From NCBI GenBank assembly GCA_011620785.1, contig WOYM01000026.1, forward strand, positions 4,543 through 33,919: a DNA stretch of 29,377 nucleotides, read 5' to 3'. This document shows, piece after piece, positions 6,809-14,470 of the stretch (position 1 is the stretch's first letter; the number at the start of each line of letters is the position of its first letter). Below the pieces are notes generated by a model that was not told the DNA's origin, did no database searches, and saw only the letters and a list, made by a program, of their open reading frames with translations. This stretch comes from Methanothrix sp. Lineage in GTDB: Archaea > Halobacteriota > Methanosarcinia > Methanotrichales > Methanotrichaceae. A program made the position numbers and the translations under genes.

Positions 6809-8010
6809 CCATCCATCTCCTTCTCGTCGATGCATTCCAAAATCCGGCATCTCAGCGCACCCCGACCCAAGATCAACTCAACCTCCTCTCCTGGGAGGAC
6901 ATCATCCCAGGCCACGACCAGCCCCTTCTCCGAGCGGACCAGGGCATAGCCTCGCTGCAATGTGGCGCGCGGTCCCACCGCTGCCAGCTTGCCGCTGGCT
7001 GCATCCAGCCTGGCCCTTCGCGCCTTCAGCACCTCAGCCTGGGCCAGATCCAGCCCATCGCTCAGGTGGTCCAAACGCTGCCTGAGATCTCCGGTTATGG
7101 AGTACATCCTCGAAGGGGCGAGGCTGCGCTGGATATACTCCAGACGCTCCTCCTTTCTCTCCAGGCTTGTCCAAAGGGCGCGCATAATCCGGATCCGGCT
7201 CTGCTCCAGCCTGATCTTCAGATCCGCCACATCCGGCACTGCAATCTTCGCGGCAGCGGTTGGGGTTGCCGCCCGCATATCGGCCGCGAAGTCGGTGATG
7301 GTCACATCCGTCTCATGGCCCACAGCGGAGATCACCGGACTGTCGCATGCGAAGACTGCTCTTGCCACCACCTCCGAGTTGAAGCACCACAGGTCCTCGG
7401 CTGAGCCGCCTCCGCGACAGACGATGATCAGGTCCGTCCTGCCCTGCAGGGCGAGTAGTGCAGAGACGATGCTCTCCTCTGCCTTCTCCCCCTGGACCCT
7501 GGCCGGAGAGATTATGATCCTTGCCGGATAGGGGCCGATGGTGCGCACCACGTCCCTCAGCGCTGCACCCTGCAGAGAGGTGACAATCCCTATCCTCTCC
7601 GGATAGAGGGGAAGAGGGCGCTTCTGCTCCTGGTCGAAGAGCCCCTCCTCCCCCAGCTTCTTTTTCAGGGCCTCGAACTGCAAAAACCGAAAGCCAAGAC
7701 CGGCATCCCTCTTAATGGCCCTGGCCACCAGCTGCACTCTCCCCTGAGGACGGTAGACCGCCACATCCCCAAACAAGAGGACATTCATGCCATTTCTCAA
7801 TTCCGTCTCCACCTGGCCAATGTTCCCTTTGAAGAGGACGCAGGAGATCTGGGAATCCCGGTCCTTCAGGGTGAAGTACATATGGCCGGAGCGGTGATGG
7901 ACGAAGTTGGATACCTCTCCCTGCGCCCAGAGATCATGCAGGCGGGGATCGTTCTCCAGACGCTCTCGAATTCTCTCATTAAGGTTGGTGACAGTGAATA
8001 TCTGGGTCAA
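6805..8010 (-). CDS. xseA: Exodeoxyribonuclease VII large subunit
   Basis: Catalytic subunit of exonuclease VII. The N-terminal OB-fold DNA-binding domain reads IFTVTNLNERI, then LWAQGEVSNFVHHRSGHMYF. The nuclease core follows with RIGIVTSLQGAALRDVV, the metal/active-site region IIVCRGGGSAEDLW and ISAVGHETDVTITDFAADMRA, and then a coiled-coil tail. I favour a TTG start at 8010, because GGAG lies 5 bases before it and the family usually begins at this point. The in-frame ATG at 8046 adds 12 residues unlike the family and sits within AT-rich promoter sequence. xseA and xseB are coupled by an ATGA overlap. Exonuclease VII is mainly bacterial but is known in some methanogens. Confidence 0.93.
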   Translation of the reverse strand: MTQIFTVTNLNERIRERLENDPRLHDLWAQGEVSNFVHHRSGHMYFTLKDRDSQISCVLFKGNIGQVETELRNGMNVLLFGDVAVYRPQGRVQLVARAIKRDAGLGFRFLQFEALKKKLGEEGLFDQEQKRPLPLYPERIGIVTSLQGAALRDVVRTIGPYPARIIISPARVQGEKAEESIVSALLALQGRTDLIIVCRGGGSAEDLWCFNSEVVARAVFACDSPVISAVGHETDVTITDFAADMRAATPTAAAKIAVPDVADLKIRLEQSRIRIMRALWTSLERKEERLEYIQRSLAPSRMYSITGDLRQRLDHLSDGLDLAQAEVLKARRARLDAASGKLAAVGPRATLQRGYALVRSEKGLVVAWDDVLPGEEVELILGRGALRCRILECIDEKEMDG

Positions 8011-8046
8011 TGATCTCCTTTTATAGAGGGGATTATTTAAAAGCAT

Positions 8047-8128
8047 TTCTCAATTTATTAAATTAATCTGGTTATAACGCAAAGAAAGTTTATATGCTAG
8101 AATATCCCTGCTGCACACGGGTGTTGTG
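8047..8128. promoter_or_regulatory. Divergent xseA / cbiM promoter region
   Basis: An AT-rich spacer of about 80 bp. Toward cbiM, AGTTTATATGCT (8087-8098) is a good archaeal TATA box, about 36 bases before the ATG at 8129. Toward xseA, AATTTATTAAATTAAT (8052-8067) is a TATA-like stretch that would place the transcript start just before the GGAG-TTG initiation site. I see no cobalamin riboswitch and no clear NikR-type operator. Confidence 0.45.
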
Positions 8129-8824
8129 ATGCATATAATGGAAGGCTTTCTTCCCCATCCCTGGTGGGAGATCTGGCTCATTATCTCTCTGCCGGTGGTG
8201 GCCTGGGGCGTTTATAAGATGAACAAGATGGTCAAGGAAAACAGGGAGATATTGCCCCTGCTCGCCGTCTCCGGGGCTTTCGTCTTCGTTCTCTCATCTC
8301 TGAAGATGCCCTCAGTCACTGGAAGCTGCTCTCACCCCACTGGAACGGGCATGGGAGCGATCCTCTTTGGACCCTGGATAACCGCAGTCCTTTCGGCAAT
8401 AGTGCTGATCTATCAGGCCCTATTCCTCGCTCATGGCGGCTTGACTACTCTGGGGGCCAACATCTTCTCCATGGGCATCGCCGGTCCCCTGATCGGATAT
8501 CTTGTCTTCGTTCTTGCCAAGAGGTCTGGGCTGAATATGTACCTCTCCGTCTTCCTGGCGGCCATGCTCGCCGACTGGACCACATATGTGGTGACCTCAA
8601 TGCAGCTCGCCCTGGCTTTTCCCGCCGCCTCGGGTGGGATTGTGGCCTCCTTCCAGGCTTTCATGGCCATATTCGCCATCACCCAGGTTCCATTAGCCGT
8701 GGTGGAGGGAGCGGTGACTGCGCTGATGTTCAAATATCTTGTCCGGCTCAGGGGCGACATCCTGGTGAAGCTCAATGTGGCCAGTGCCTCCGCCATCAAA
8801 TTGCTCCGGGAGGCTGCTGCATGA
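8129..8824 (+). CDS. cbiM: ECF metal transporter S-component CbiM/NikM
   Basis: Substrate-binding membrane subunit of an energy-coupling-factor importer for Co2+ or Ni2+. The start at ATG 8129 is chosen over GTG 8126 because this family needs the mature N-terminus Met1-His2 as metal ligands (MHIMEGFLP). The other hallmark ligand segment, GSCSHPTGTG with His69, is present. The 231 residues contain about six hydrophobic helices. The ATGA at the 3' end overlaps the cbiN start, so the operon cbiM-cbiN-cbiQ-cbiO is tightly coupled. Methanogens need cobalt for corrinoids and nickel for F430, CODH and hydrogenases. Sequence alone does not settle which metal is carried, and a larB gene downstream leans slightly to nickel. 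Confidence 0.94.
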   Translation: MHIMEGFLPHPWWEIWLIISLPVVAWGVYKMNKMVKENREILPLLAVSGAFVFVLSSLKMPSVTGSCSHPTGTGMGAILFGPWITAVLSAIVLIYQALFLAHGGLTTLGANIFSMGIAGPLIGYLVFVLAKRSGLNMYLSVFLAAMLADWTTYVVTSMQLALAFPAASGGIVASFQAFMAIFAITQVPLAVVEGAVTALMFKYLVRLRGDILVKLNVASASAIKLLREAAA

Positions 8825-9144
8825 AGCTGGAGATAATCGTCTTAGTAGTTGTTGCCCTTTTTACTGCCATCTTCGTCTACCAGAGCACCAGCGGAGAGCA
8901 CGAGTGGGCAGGAGCGGACGATCAATCTGAGAAGGTCATCGATGAATTGACCGGAGGGGCTTACGAGCCCTGGTCAAGTCCCCTCTGGGAGCCGCCGAGC
9001 GGCGAGATCGAGAGCCTTCTCTTCGCCCTCCAGGCGGCCATAGGGAGCCTGGTCATCGGCTATTTCCTGGGATACTACAGGGGTTTGATGAGAAAGAAGG
9101 CCGAGCAAAGAGACGGGGACGGGGAAGCAAGATCTGATGCATGA
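8821..9144 (+). CDS. cbiN: ECF metal transporter accessory subunit CbiN
   Basis: Small membrane subunit of 107 residues with two transmembrane segments: residues about 3-20 (IIVLVVVALFTAIFVYQ) and about 64-88 (LLFALQAAIGSLVIGYFLGY). Between them is an extracytoplasmic loop with the CbiN signature region GADDQSEKVIDELTGG and YEPW. In this family CbiN helps load metal into CbiM. It overlaps cbiM by 4 bases at its start and cbiQ by 8 bases at its end. The last ~17 residues are a charged tail. The presence of CbiN rather than NikN or NikL is the main sequence argument for a cobalt-type system. Confidence 0.92.
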   Translation: MKLEIIVLVVVALFTAIFVYQSTSGEHEWAGADDQSEKVIDELTGGAYEPWSSPLWEPPSGEIESLLFALQAAIGSLVIGYFLGYYRGLMRKKAEQRDGDGEARSDA

Positions 9145-9931
9145 TCTTCTGGATGACTGGGCCCAGTGCAATGCCCTGAGAGAGACCAGCGCCCGGCTCA
9201 AGCTATTCCTTGGGCTGGGAGCGATCATAATCTGCGTCTCCTCGGTCACGCCATCCGCGCCCTTATTCGTCGCCGCGAGCATGAGCCTCATCATCCTGAT
9301 CCTGGCTAAAATCCCCATTCGCATCTACTCCCGGCTCCTCCTTCTCCCCCTCTCCTTCGCCCTCCTCAGCTCAACGGTGGTGGCCCTGATGCATGGCTCT
9401 GGAGAGATGCTCTATTCCATTCAGCTTTTCGGCCTGGATATAGGGATCAGAGAGGATGGGGCAGCTTTGGCCCTGCTTCTCATCGCCCGGACCTTCGGCG
9501 GCATGTGCTCATTGTTCTTCATCGCCCTCACCACCCCCATGATCGAGATATTCGCCGTCCTCAAGTCCCTTTCGATTCCCGAATCGGTGATAGAACTCTC
9601 TATGATGATCTACCGATACATATTTGTCTTTCTGGATCAGGCAGCGATGATACACAGCGCCCAGGTGATGCGCCTGGGGAACCTGGGCACCAGGAGTGCC
9701 CTCAGCTCCTTCTCCATGCTCGCCAGCGTTCTATTTCTGAGATCCTGGGAGCAGGGAGAGAGGCTGATCGTGGCCATGGACGCCCGCTGCTACGACGGCC
9801 AGATCGATCTCATGGAAGAGAGAACAGGAGCGGGAGCATTGGAGATAGCAACCACTGCGGCCTTTTTGGCCTTGGCCCTGGCGATCAGCCTTATGACTGG
9901 AGAAGAATGGATTCTAAGGATGGGAGGGTGA
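9137..9931 (+). CDS. cbiQ: ECF metal transporter transmembrane T-component CbiQ
   Basis: Energy-coupling transmembrane subunit that links CbiM to the ATPase. It has 264 residues with about five hydrophobic helices and the conserved cytoplasmic coupling motifs: the ARxFG-like segment (LIARTFGGM) near residue 118, and AMDARCYDGQ near the C-terminus, matching the family's A-R-G-type coupling helix. The ATG at 9137 overlaps the end of cbiN. The stop at 9931 is two bases before the cbiO ATG, and the ribosome site of cbiO lies within its last codons. Confidence 0.94.
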   Translation: MHDLLDDWAQCNALRETSARLKLFLGLGAIIICVSSVTPSAPLFVAASMSLIILILAKIPIRIYSRLLLLPLSFALLSSTVVALMHGSGEMLYSIQLFGLDIGIREDGAALALLLIARTFGGMCSLFFIALTTPMIEIFAVLKSLSIPESVIELSMMIYRYIFVFLDQAAMIHSAQVMRLGNLGTRSALSSFSMLASVLFLRSWEQGERLIVAMDARCYDGQIDLMEERTGAGALEIATTAAFLALALAISLMTGEEWILRMGG

Positions 9932-9933
9932 GA

Positions 9934-11157
9934 ATGGCCACGATCCTGGAGACCAGGGGGATAGAATATGCATATGTCGACGGCACCCGGGCCCTTAGCA
10001 ATGTCAGCCTCACAATAGAGGAGGGCAGAAAGATTGCTCTGGTGGGCCCCAATGGCGCGGGAAAGTCCACCCTGATGCTGATGTTCAATGGAATCCTAAG
10101 GCCGGATGCAGGCGAGGTTCTATTCCGGAATGAGAGGCTGGATTATGACTCCCGATCATTGCGAAAGGTGAGGCAAAGGGTGGGAATGGTCTTCCAGAAC
10201 TCCGATGATCAGCTCTTTGCCCCAACCGTCTACCAGGACGTGGCCTTCGGGCCGGTGAACTTGAGGTTCCCTCCGGAGAAGGTGAAAAGGTATGTGGGCT
10301 ATGCCCTGCAGTATGTCGGCCTATCTGGATACGAGCGCCGCCCTCCCCATCACCTGAGCGGCGGGGAGAAGAAGAGGGCGGCCATTGCGGGAATTCTGGC
10401 CATGGAGCCGGAGGTGATGATCCTGGACGAGCCCACCTCTAACCTCGATCCCGCCACATCAGAGGAGATCATGGAGATGCTCGATGAGCTTAACCAGGGG
10501 GGGAAGACGTTGATCATCTCCACCCACGATGTGGACCTGGCCTATCGCTGGGCGGATGAGGTGGTGCTGATGAAGGACGGTGGAGTGCTCCGCCGGGGCT
10601 CGGCTGAGGAGGTGTTCGGCGATTTGGAGCTGATCCATGATGCCAGGCTGAAGCCCCCAATGGTGGTGGATCTATATCAGGAGCTTGTGAACAGAGGGCT
10701 GGCAGAGGGCAAGAAGCCTCCAAAGAGCATTCTTGAGCTATGCGACTCTCTGGAGGGGGGCGAGAGGAGGTGTGCTGTCCAGGGGGCGAAGAGGGGCACG
10801 ATCTACGTCTGCAATGCCGATGAGCTTCTTTTGGAGAATGCAAATGAGCTGGTACGGAAAGTGGATGCCGATTATACCGGGGCCATGGGGACCAGGGCCA
10901 AGCTGATGGCAGAAGAGGCCCAAATCCGGGTGGACTTCACCTATGGGGTGATAGACAAATGCATCCTCAAGGCGCTTGCAGGCAAGAGCTGCCTGGTCTT
11001 GACCTCTCAGGGAATGCTGGGCCAGGTTCAAAAGAGGATAGGGGCCTATTCCCAGGAGTCAGGAGCAGAGATCAATTCAGTCGATCTATCCTCAGGCAGC
11101 AACGGGCGCTCTTTGCCAGTAGATCGCGATTTTGTCGGGACCAAAAGCCTTAAGTAA
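9934..11157 (+). CDS. cbiO: ECF metal transporter ATPase CbiO with extra C-terminal domain
   Basis: ATP-hydrolysing subunit of the importer. Motifs in order: Walker A GPNGAGKST (residues 38-46), Q-loop FQNSDDQLF (87-95), signature LSGGEKKR (141-148), Walker B VMILDEPTSNLDP (161-173) and H-loop STHD (196-199). The start at 9934 is fixed by GGGAGG about 7 bases upstream and by homology. The frame stays open far upstream inside cbiQ but is not protein-like there. At 407 residues it is much longer than the usual 250-290. Residues about 275-407 form an added mixed alpha/beta domain (GTIYVCNADELL, GTRAKLMAEEA, KALAGKSCLVLTSQGM) that I cannot name. It may regulate ATPase activity or sense a ligand. 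Confidence 0.95.
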   Translation: MATILETRGIEYAYVDGTRALSNVSLTIEEGRKIALVGPNGAGKSTLMLMFNGILRPDAGEVLFRNERLDYDSRSLRKVRQRVGMVFQNSDDQLFAPTVYQDVAFGPVNLRFPPEKVKRYVGYALQYVGLSGYERRPPHHLSGGEKKRAAIAGILAMEPEVMILDEPTSNLDPATSEEIMEMLDELNQGGKTLIISTHDVDLAYRWADEVVLMKDGGVLRRGSAEEVFGDLELIHDARLKPPMVVDLYQELVNRGLAEGKKPPKSILELCDSLEGGERRCAVQGAKRGTIYVCNADELLLENANELVRKVDADYTGAMGTRAKLMAEEAQIRVDFTYGVIDKCILKALAGKSCLVLTSQGMLGQVQKRIGAYSQESGAEINSVDLSSGSNGRSLPVDRDFVGTKSLK

Positions 11158-11437
11158 AATTAATTTGCATAAAGTAAAGTGTAATGGAATAGCGTATGAA
11201 GGAATAGTCTGCTATTCCGTGCGTCCATTCAGCACCAGGGCGGAGCATCCCTGCAAGGCAGACTCCGCCCTGGATCTCCCCAACGTGCCATGTTTCTAAT
11301 TATATTATACTTATACTTTGCAGTAGGGGCGGTAATAGCTAGAGCGGGTAGGGGAGTGGGGGTTAGTAAAAAAGATGAGTATACCCGCTCAAGCCAAACG
11401 AGCCTTTTTATGGTATAAATACTTTCCTAGAAATAAT
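11158..11437. other. Structured intergenic region between cbiO and larB (convergent)
   Basis: No protein-like frame. It holds three inverted repeats. A 7-base hairpin with a 4-base loop has arms 11201-11207 and 11212-11218 (GGAATAG / CTATTCC), with another GGAATAG copy at 11186. A perfect 11-base GC-rich hairpin has arms 11235-11245 and 11263-11273 (CCAGGGCGGAG / CTCCGCCCTGG), and its loop can form a further CTGC/GCAG pair. A 9-base pair has arms 11342-11350 and 11382-11390 (GAGCGGGTA / TACCCGCTC). The convergent position suits transcription termination, but the GC-rich stems without adjacent U-tracts could also be a small RNA or a dispersed palindrome. Confidence 0.55.
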
Positions 11438-12244
11438 TTAAGACTGTTCCTCACTATGAGCTTTTTGTCTGGCGATCTTGGCGGCATATGCTCCCGCCAC
11501 AAAGCCCGCATCCACATTTACCACCGTCAGGACGGAGCAGGACTGGAGCATCGAATAGAGGGCAGCCTTCCCCCCTCCTCCGATCCCATATCCGGTGGAG
11601 ACGGGAAGGCCGATGACAGGAGCGTCCACCAGTCCCGCTACCACCGCGGGAAGGGTGCCCTCTCGACCCGCCGCCACTACAAATGCATCTGCATCCGCCA
11701 TCCTCTCCAGACACGGAAAGAGGCGGTGGATTCCCGCCACCCCAACATCATACTCGGAGAGCACCTGGCAGCCCATCTCCTCTGCTACCACCCTCGCCTC
11801 TTCTGCCACGGGGATGTCCGCAGTTCCTGCCGCCAGGATGGCCACGATGCCCACCTTCGTCGGCCGATCAGCAGAGCGGATGACCACCGTCCTGGCGCGA
11901 GGATTGTGCTCAAAGACGCTCTTGGGGGGAAGCTTGGCAGATTTTAATACCACCAGCTGCTCGGAGGATACCCGGGTGATGATCACGCTCCCCGTCTCCT
12001 CCAGATGGGCAAGGGATATGGCCAGAAGATCGGACCTGTCCTTTCCCTCGGCGAGAATCGCCTCCGGTATGCCAATGCGATTTGATCGGCAGATATCCAG
12101 CTTTGCCACCTCGCCCACAGTGCGATAATCCCTGACCCGAATCTGCTTTAGGGCCTCCTCCAGGGAAATCTCTCCCCGGCGGTAGCTCTCCAGGATCTCT
12201 CTGTTGCTCTCCATTTTCTCATTCGGCAATGGAGCCATGAGCAT
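11438..12244 (-). CDS. larB: LarB: pyridinium-3,5-biscarboxylate mononucleotide synthase (PurE-related)
   Basis: LarB carboxylates and hydrolyses nicotinate adenine dinucleotide to make P2CMN, the first step of the nickel-pincer nucleotide cofactor. The N-terminal helix pair (EILESYRRGEISLEEALKQI) and the PurE-like C-terminal half are both clear: VGIVAILAAGTADIPVAEEA, then GREGTLPAVVAGLVDAPVIG and STGYGIGGGGKAAL. Cytoplasmic. I begin it at ATG 12244, with GAGAGGGAT about 10 bases upstream. ATG 12277 and ATG 12214 are also in frame. It diverges from the EndoQ-like gene and faces cbiO. larC and larE are not in the window, and many archaea carry LarB without a proven lactate racemase, so the end product is uncertain. 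Confidence 0.88.
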   Translation of the reverse strand: MLMAPLPNEKMESNREILESYRRGEISLEEALKQIRVRDYRTVGEVAKLDICRSNRIGIPEAILAEGKDRSDLLAISLAHLEETGSVIITRVSSEQLVVLKSAKLPPKSVFEHNPRARTVVIRSADRPTKVGIVAILAAGTADIPVAEEARVVAEEMGCQVLSEYDVGVAGIHRLFPCLERMADADAFVVAAGREGTLPAVVAGLVDAPVIGLPVSTGYGIGGGGKAALYSMLQSCSVLTVVNVDAGFVAGAYAAKIARQKAHSEEQS

Positions 12245-12291
12245 AAAGGGTTTATCCCTCTCCGAGAAGATCTTCATCAGGAGTCAGGAAG

Positions 12292-13509
12292 ATGCTAGTC
12301 AATCTCGATCTGCACATTCATTCCCGCTATTCGATGGCCGTATCCGGCGACATGGAGCTGGGGCAGATCGCAAAGGGGGCGGCGCATAAAGGGGTGAAGA
12401 TCGTGGGCACTGGCGACTGCCTGCACCCTCTGTGGCTCGAATCCATCAAGGAGCTGCCGGAGGACGATGGGCTGAGGAGGCTGGGGGATACTCTCTTTCT
12501 CCTGAGCGTGGAGGTGGAGGATTCAAAGAGGGTCCATCATCTTATTCTCCTGCCGGACACTGGCAAAGCGGAGGAGCTGGCTGAGGGATTTTCACCCCAT
12601 TCGGGCAACCTGCAACAGGACGGCAGGCCGCGGTTGCATATGAGCGGGGCCCAGATCGCCGACCTGGTTTTTGAAGCAGGGGGCCTCATAGGGCCAGCCC
12701 ATGCCTTCACCCCCTGGACGGGGATGTATGCTTACCATCGGTCCCTATCTGAATGCTACCAGGAGAAGGCGGACCGGATTCGATTCATTGAGCTTGGACT
12801 GAGCGCGGACAGCGATTATGCGGACAGGATTGCGGAACTCTCGGACAAGACCTTTCTCTCCAACTCCGATGCCCATTCTCCTCGCACCAATAAGCTTGCC
12901 AGAGAGTTCAATCAGATGGAGGTTGAGGGGTGCAGCTATCAGGAGATCGCTTTGGCCATCTGCAGGGAGAAGGGAAGAGGACCGACGCTCAATGCCGGTT
13001 TTTTCCCGGGAGAGGGAAAGTATAACCGCACTGCCTGCACCCGCTGCTTTCATCACTTCAGCGCAAAAGAGATGAATGATCTCATGGGACGCTGCTCCCA
13101 TTGCCAGGGGCAGATCAAGCTGGGGGTGGCTGACCGGATCGATCTATTGGCTGACTGGAATGAGCCCCAGCATCCCTCTCATCGGCCCCCTTATCTACAC
13201 CTCATTCCTCTGGCAGAGATCATCGCCCTCGCCCTGGGCTACAAGAGCCCGATGACGGTGGGGGTGCAGAGGCTGTACGCGGCCATGACAGAGGATAAGA
13301 CGGAGATTGAGGTATTGCTGGACGAGCATCTCGGGGAGCTGGAGGCGGCAAAAGTCGAGCCGAAGGTGATCAGGGCCATTGAGGCCTTCCGCAACGGCGG
13401 AGTGGAGGTTCTGCCCGGCGGAGGAGGAAAATACGGAGAGATCCGGCTTTTAGCTTCGAAGAAAGTCGAGGGGGAAAGAGAAGCGCAGAGGTCCCTTTTT
13501 GATTTTTAA
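12292..13509 (+). CDS. endoQ: Endonuclease Q-like PHP-domain nuclease (TIGR00375 family)
   Basis: EndoQ of Thermococcales cuts DNA 5' of deaminated bases (hypoxanthine, uracil) and abasic sites. This 405-residue protein has the same layout. A PHP metal-binding domain starts with DLHIHSRYSMAVSGDM (His8 and His10 as ligands), followed by GTGDCLHPLW, LLSVEVED, GPAHAFTPW and SNSDAHSPR. A zinc-binding CxxC...CxxC insert follows (CTRCFHHFSAKEMNDLMGRC and the next cysteine), then a helical tail. GGAG lies 8 bases before the ATG. It is divergent from larB and 26 bp upstream of an exported protein gene. The family call is firm; repair activity in this organism is inferred. Confidence 0.88.
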   Translation: MLVNLDLHIHSRYSMAVSGDMELGQIAKGAAHKGVKIVGTGDCLHPLWLESIKELPEDDGLRRLGDTLFLLSVEVEDSKRVHHLILLPDTGKAEELAEGFSPHSGNLQQDGRPRLHMSGAQIADLVFEAGGLIGPAHAFTPWTGMYAYHRSLSECYQEKADRIRFIELGLSADSDYADRIAELSDKTFLSNSDAHSPRTNKLAREFNQMEVEGCSYQEIALAICREKGRGPTLNAGFFPGEGKYNRTACTRCFHHFSAKEMNDLMGRCSHCQGQIKLGVADRIDLLADWNEPQHPSHRPPYLHLIPLAEIIALALGYKSPMTVGVQRLYAAMTEDKTEIEVLLDEHLGELEAAKVEPKVIRAIEAFRNGGVEVLPGGGGKYGEIRLLASKKVEGEREAQRSLFDF

Positions 13510-13535
13510 ACAAAATACCGAGAGGCATCAAGACT

Positions 13536-14441
13536 ATGCGAGCACACATAAATCTACTTCGGAAGGTCATAATCGTCTCATTGCTCTTATCGGCCTTGAT
13601 CCTCTCCGCTCATGCCGAGAGGATAACCGCCACCGTAGGAACCAATAACACAGACTGGTCTATAACCCGGCAGAGCGATAGCATCAAATTCGATTACTCG
13701 CAATACGTCCAGGGAAGCATATCTCCGGTTGAGTACCGCGGGCGCTCACTTGAGCCCTATCATTCCAGCTACGAGGAGGTGGATGTAAATGATGTTCGCT
13801 TGCGTGCCAGGACCTCTGCCCGAAAGGGCGATTACGCCTCAGAAGGGGTGATTCTCCTTCGAGCTGACTCTGCTAATTCCAGCGAATTCGTCCTTTCAAT
13901 TGAAAACGGCACCTTTATAGGCGAATTCACAGAGGAATGGCCGGCCATTCTCCGATCCAGCAAGTCCTTGAGGTACTCCGGCCTGGGAATCAACAGCAGG
14001 GAGTATGCAGGGAACAATCTTGATTATGCCGGATCCAGCCTGCTTTATAATAATGAGCTCTCCAAGGATTCTGGTATCGATATGCTGATCACCAGGATGA
14101 ATGCCACTGTGCGGGGCATTTCTCTTGCTCCTAATGATACCGTTCTCTCTGCCCAGTTCATGCCCACAAAAGAGATCTATTATAATATTAAAACGTCCTC
14201 CACCGGCATTGCCGACTTTAAATACGGCTTTTCCAGCCCCAATGCCGGGTTGAAGAAATCGATCTATCCCATGGCCAGCGAGGGGGAGGAGAGGTACTAC
14301 GGAGATTACAATATATCCAGGAGCATCCATATGAAGTCGGACTTCCCGCGGTATGGAGAGGAGGATGATTGGATATCATGCTGCTCTGCCGGCGTCTATG
14401 AGATCGGTCTTCCTGAGAGGAAGGCCCTCTCATTGCCTTGA
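13536..14441 (+). CDS. Exported protein of unknown function
   Basis: A 301-residue product with a clear Sec signal (MRAHINLLRKVIIVSLLLSALILSAHAE) and a mature part of beta-rich, Ser/Tyr/Asn-rich sequence with several N-glycosylation sequons (for example NNTDW, NSSEF, NGTFI, NATVR). No domain is recognised. A double cysteine (SCCSAG) lies near the C-terminus, the only cysteines in the mature part. The style matches large paralogous exported families of acetoclastic methanogens, an impression rather than a search result. It follows the EndoQ-like gene by 26 bp and converges on the glycosyltransferase gene with a 29-bp gap. Confidence 0.75.
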   Translation: MRAHINLLRKVIIVSLLLSALILSAHAERITATVGTNNTDWSITRQSDSIKFDYSQYVQGSISPVEYRGRSLEPYHSSYEEVDVNDVRLRARTSARKGDYASEGVILLRADSANSSEFVLSIENGTFIGEFTEEWPAILRSSKSLRYSGLGINSREYAGNNLDYAGSSLLYNNELSKDSGIDMLITRMNATVRGISLAPNDTVLSAQFMPTKEIYYNIKTSSTGIADFKYGFSSPNAGLKKSIYPMASEGEERYYGDYNISRSIHMKSDFPRYGEEDDWISCCSAGVYEIGLPERKALSLP

Positions 14442-14470
14442 TCGGCAGGCTACTCCCTATAAATCAGCTT

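Noticed and set aside
8047..8128. Cobalamin riboswitch before cbiM
   Set aside because: The spacer is only about 80 bp and AT-rich, with no B12-box-like sequence; too short for the full aptamer.
9505..9933. Long upstream extension of the cbiO frame
   Set aside because: It lies wholly within cbiQ in another frame, is low-complexity in character, and cbiO has its own ribosome site and ATG at 9934.
11375..11947. 190-codon plus-strand frame opposite larB
   Set aside because: Composition is shadow-like, rich in His and Arg with no domain; the minus-strand LarB is unmistakable.
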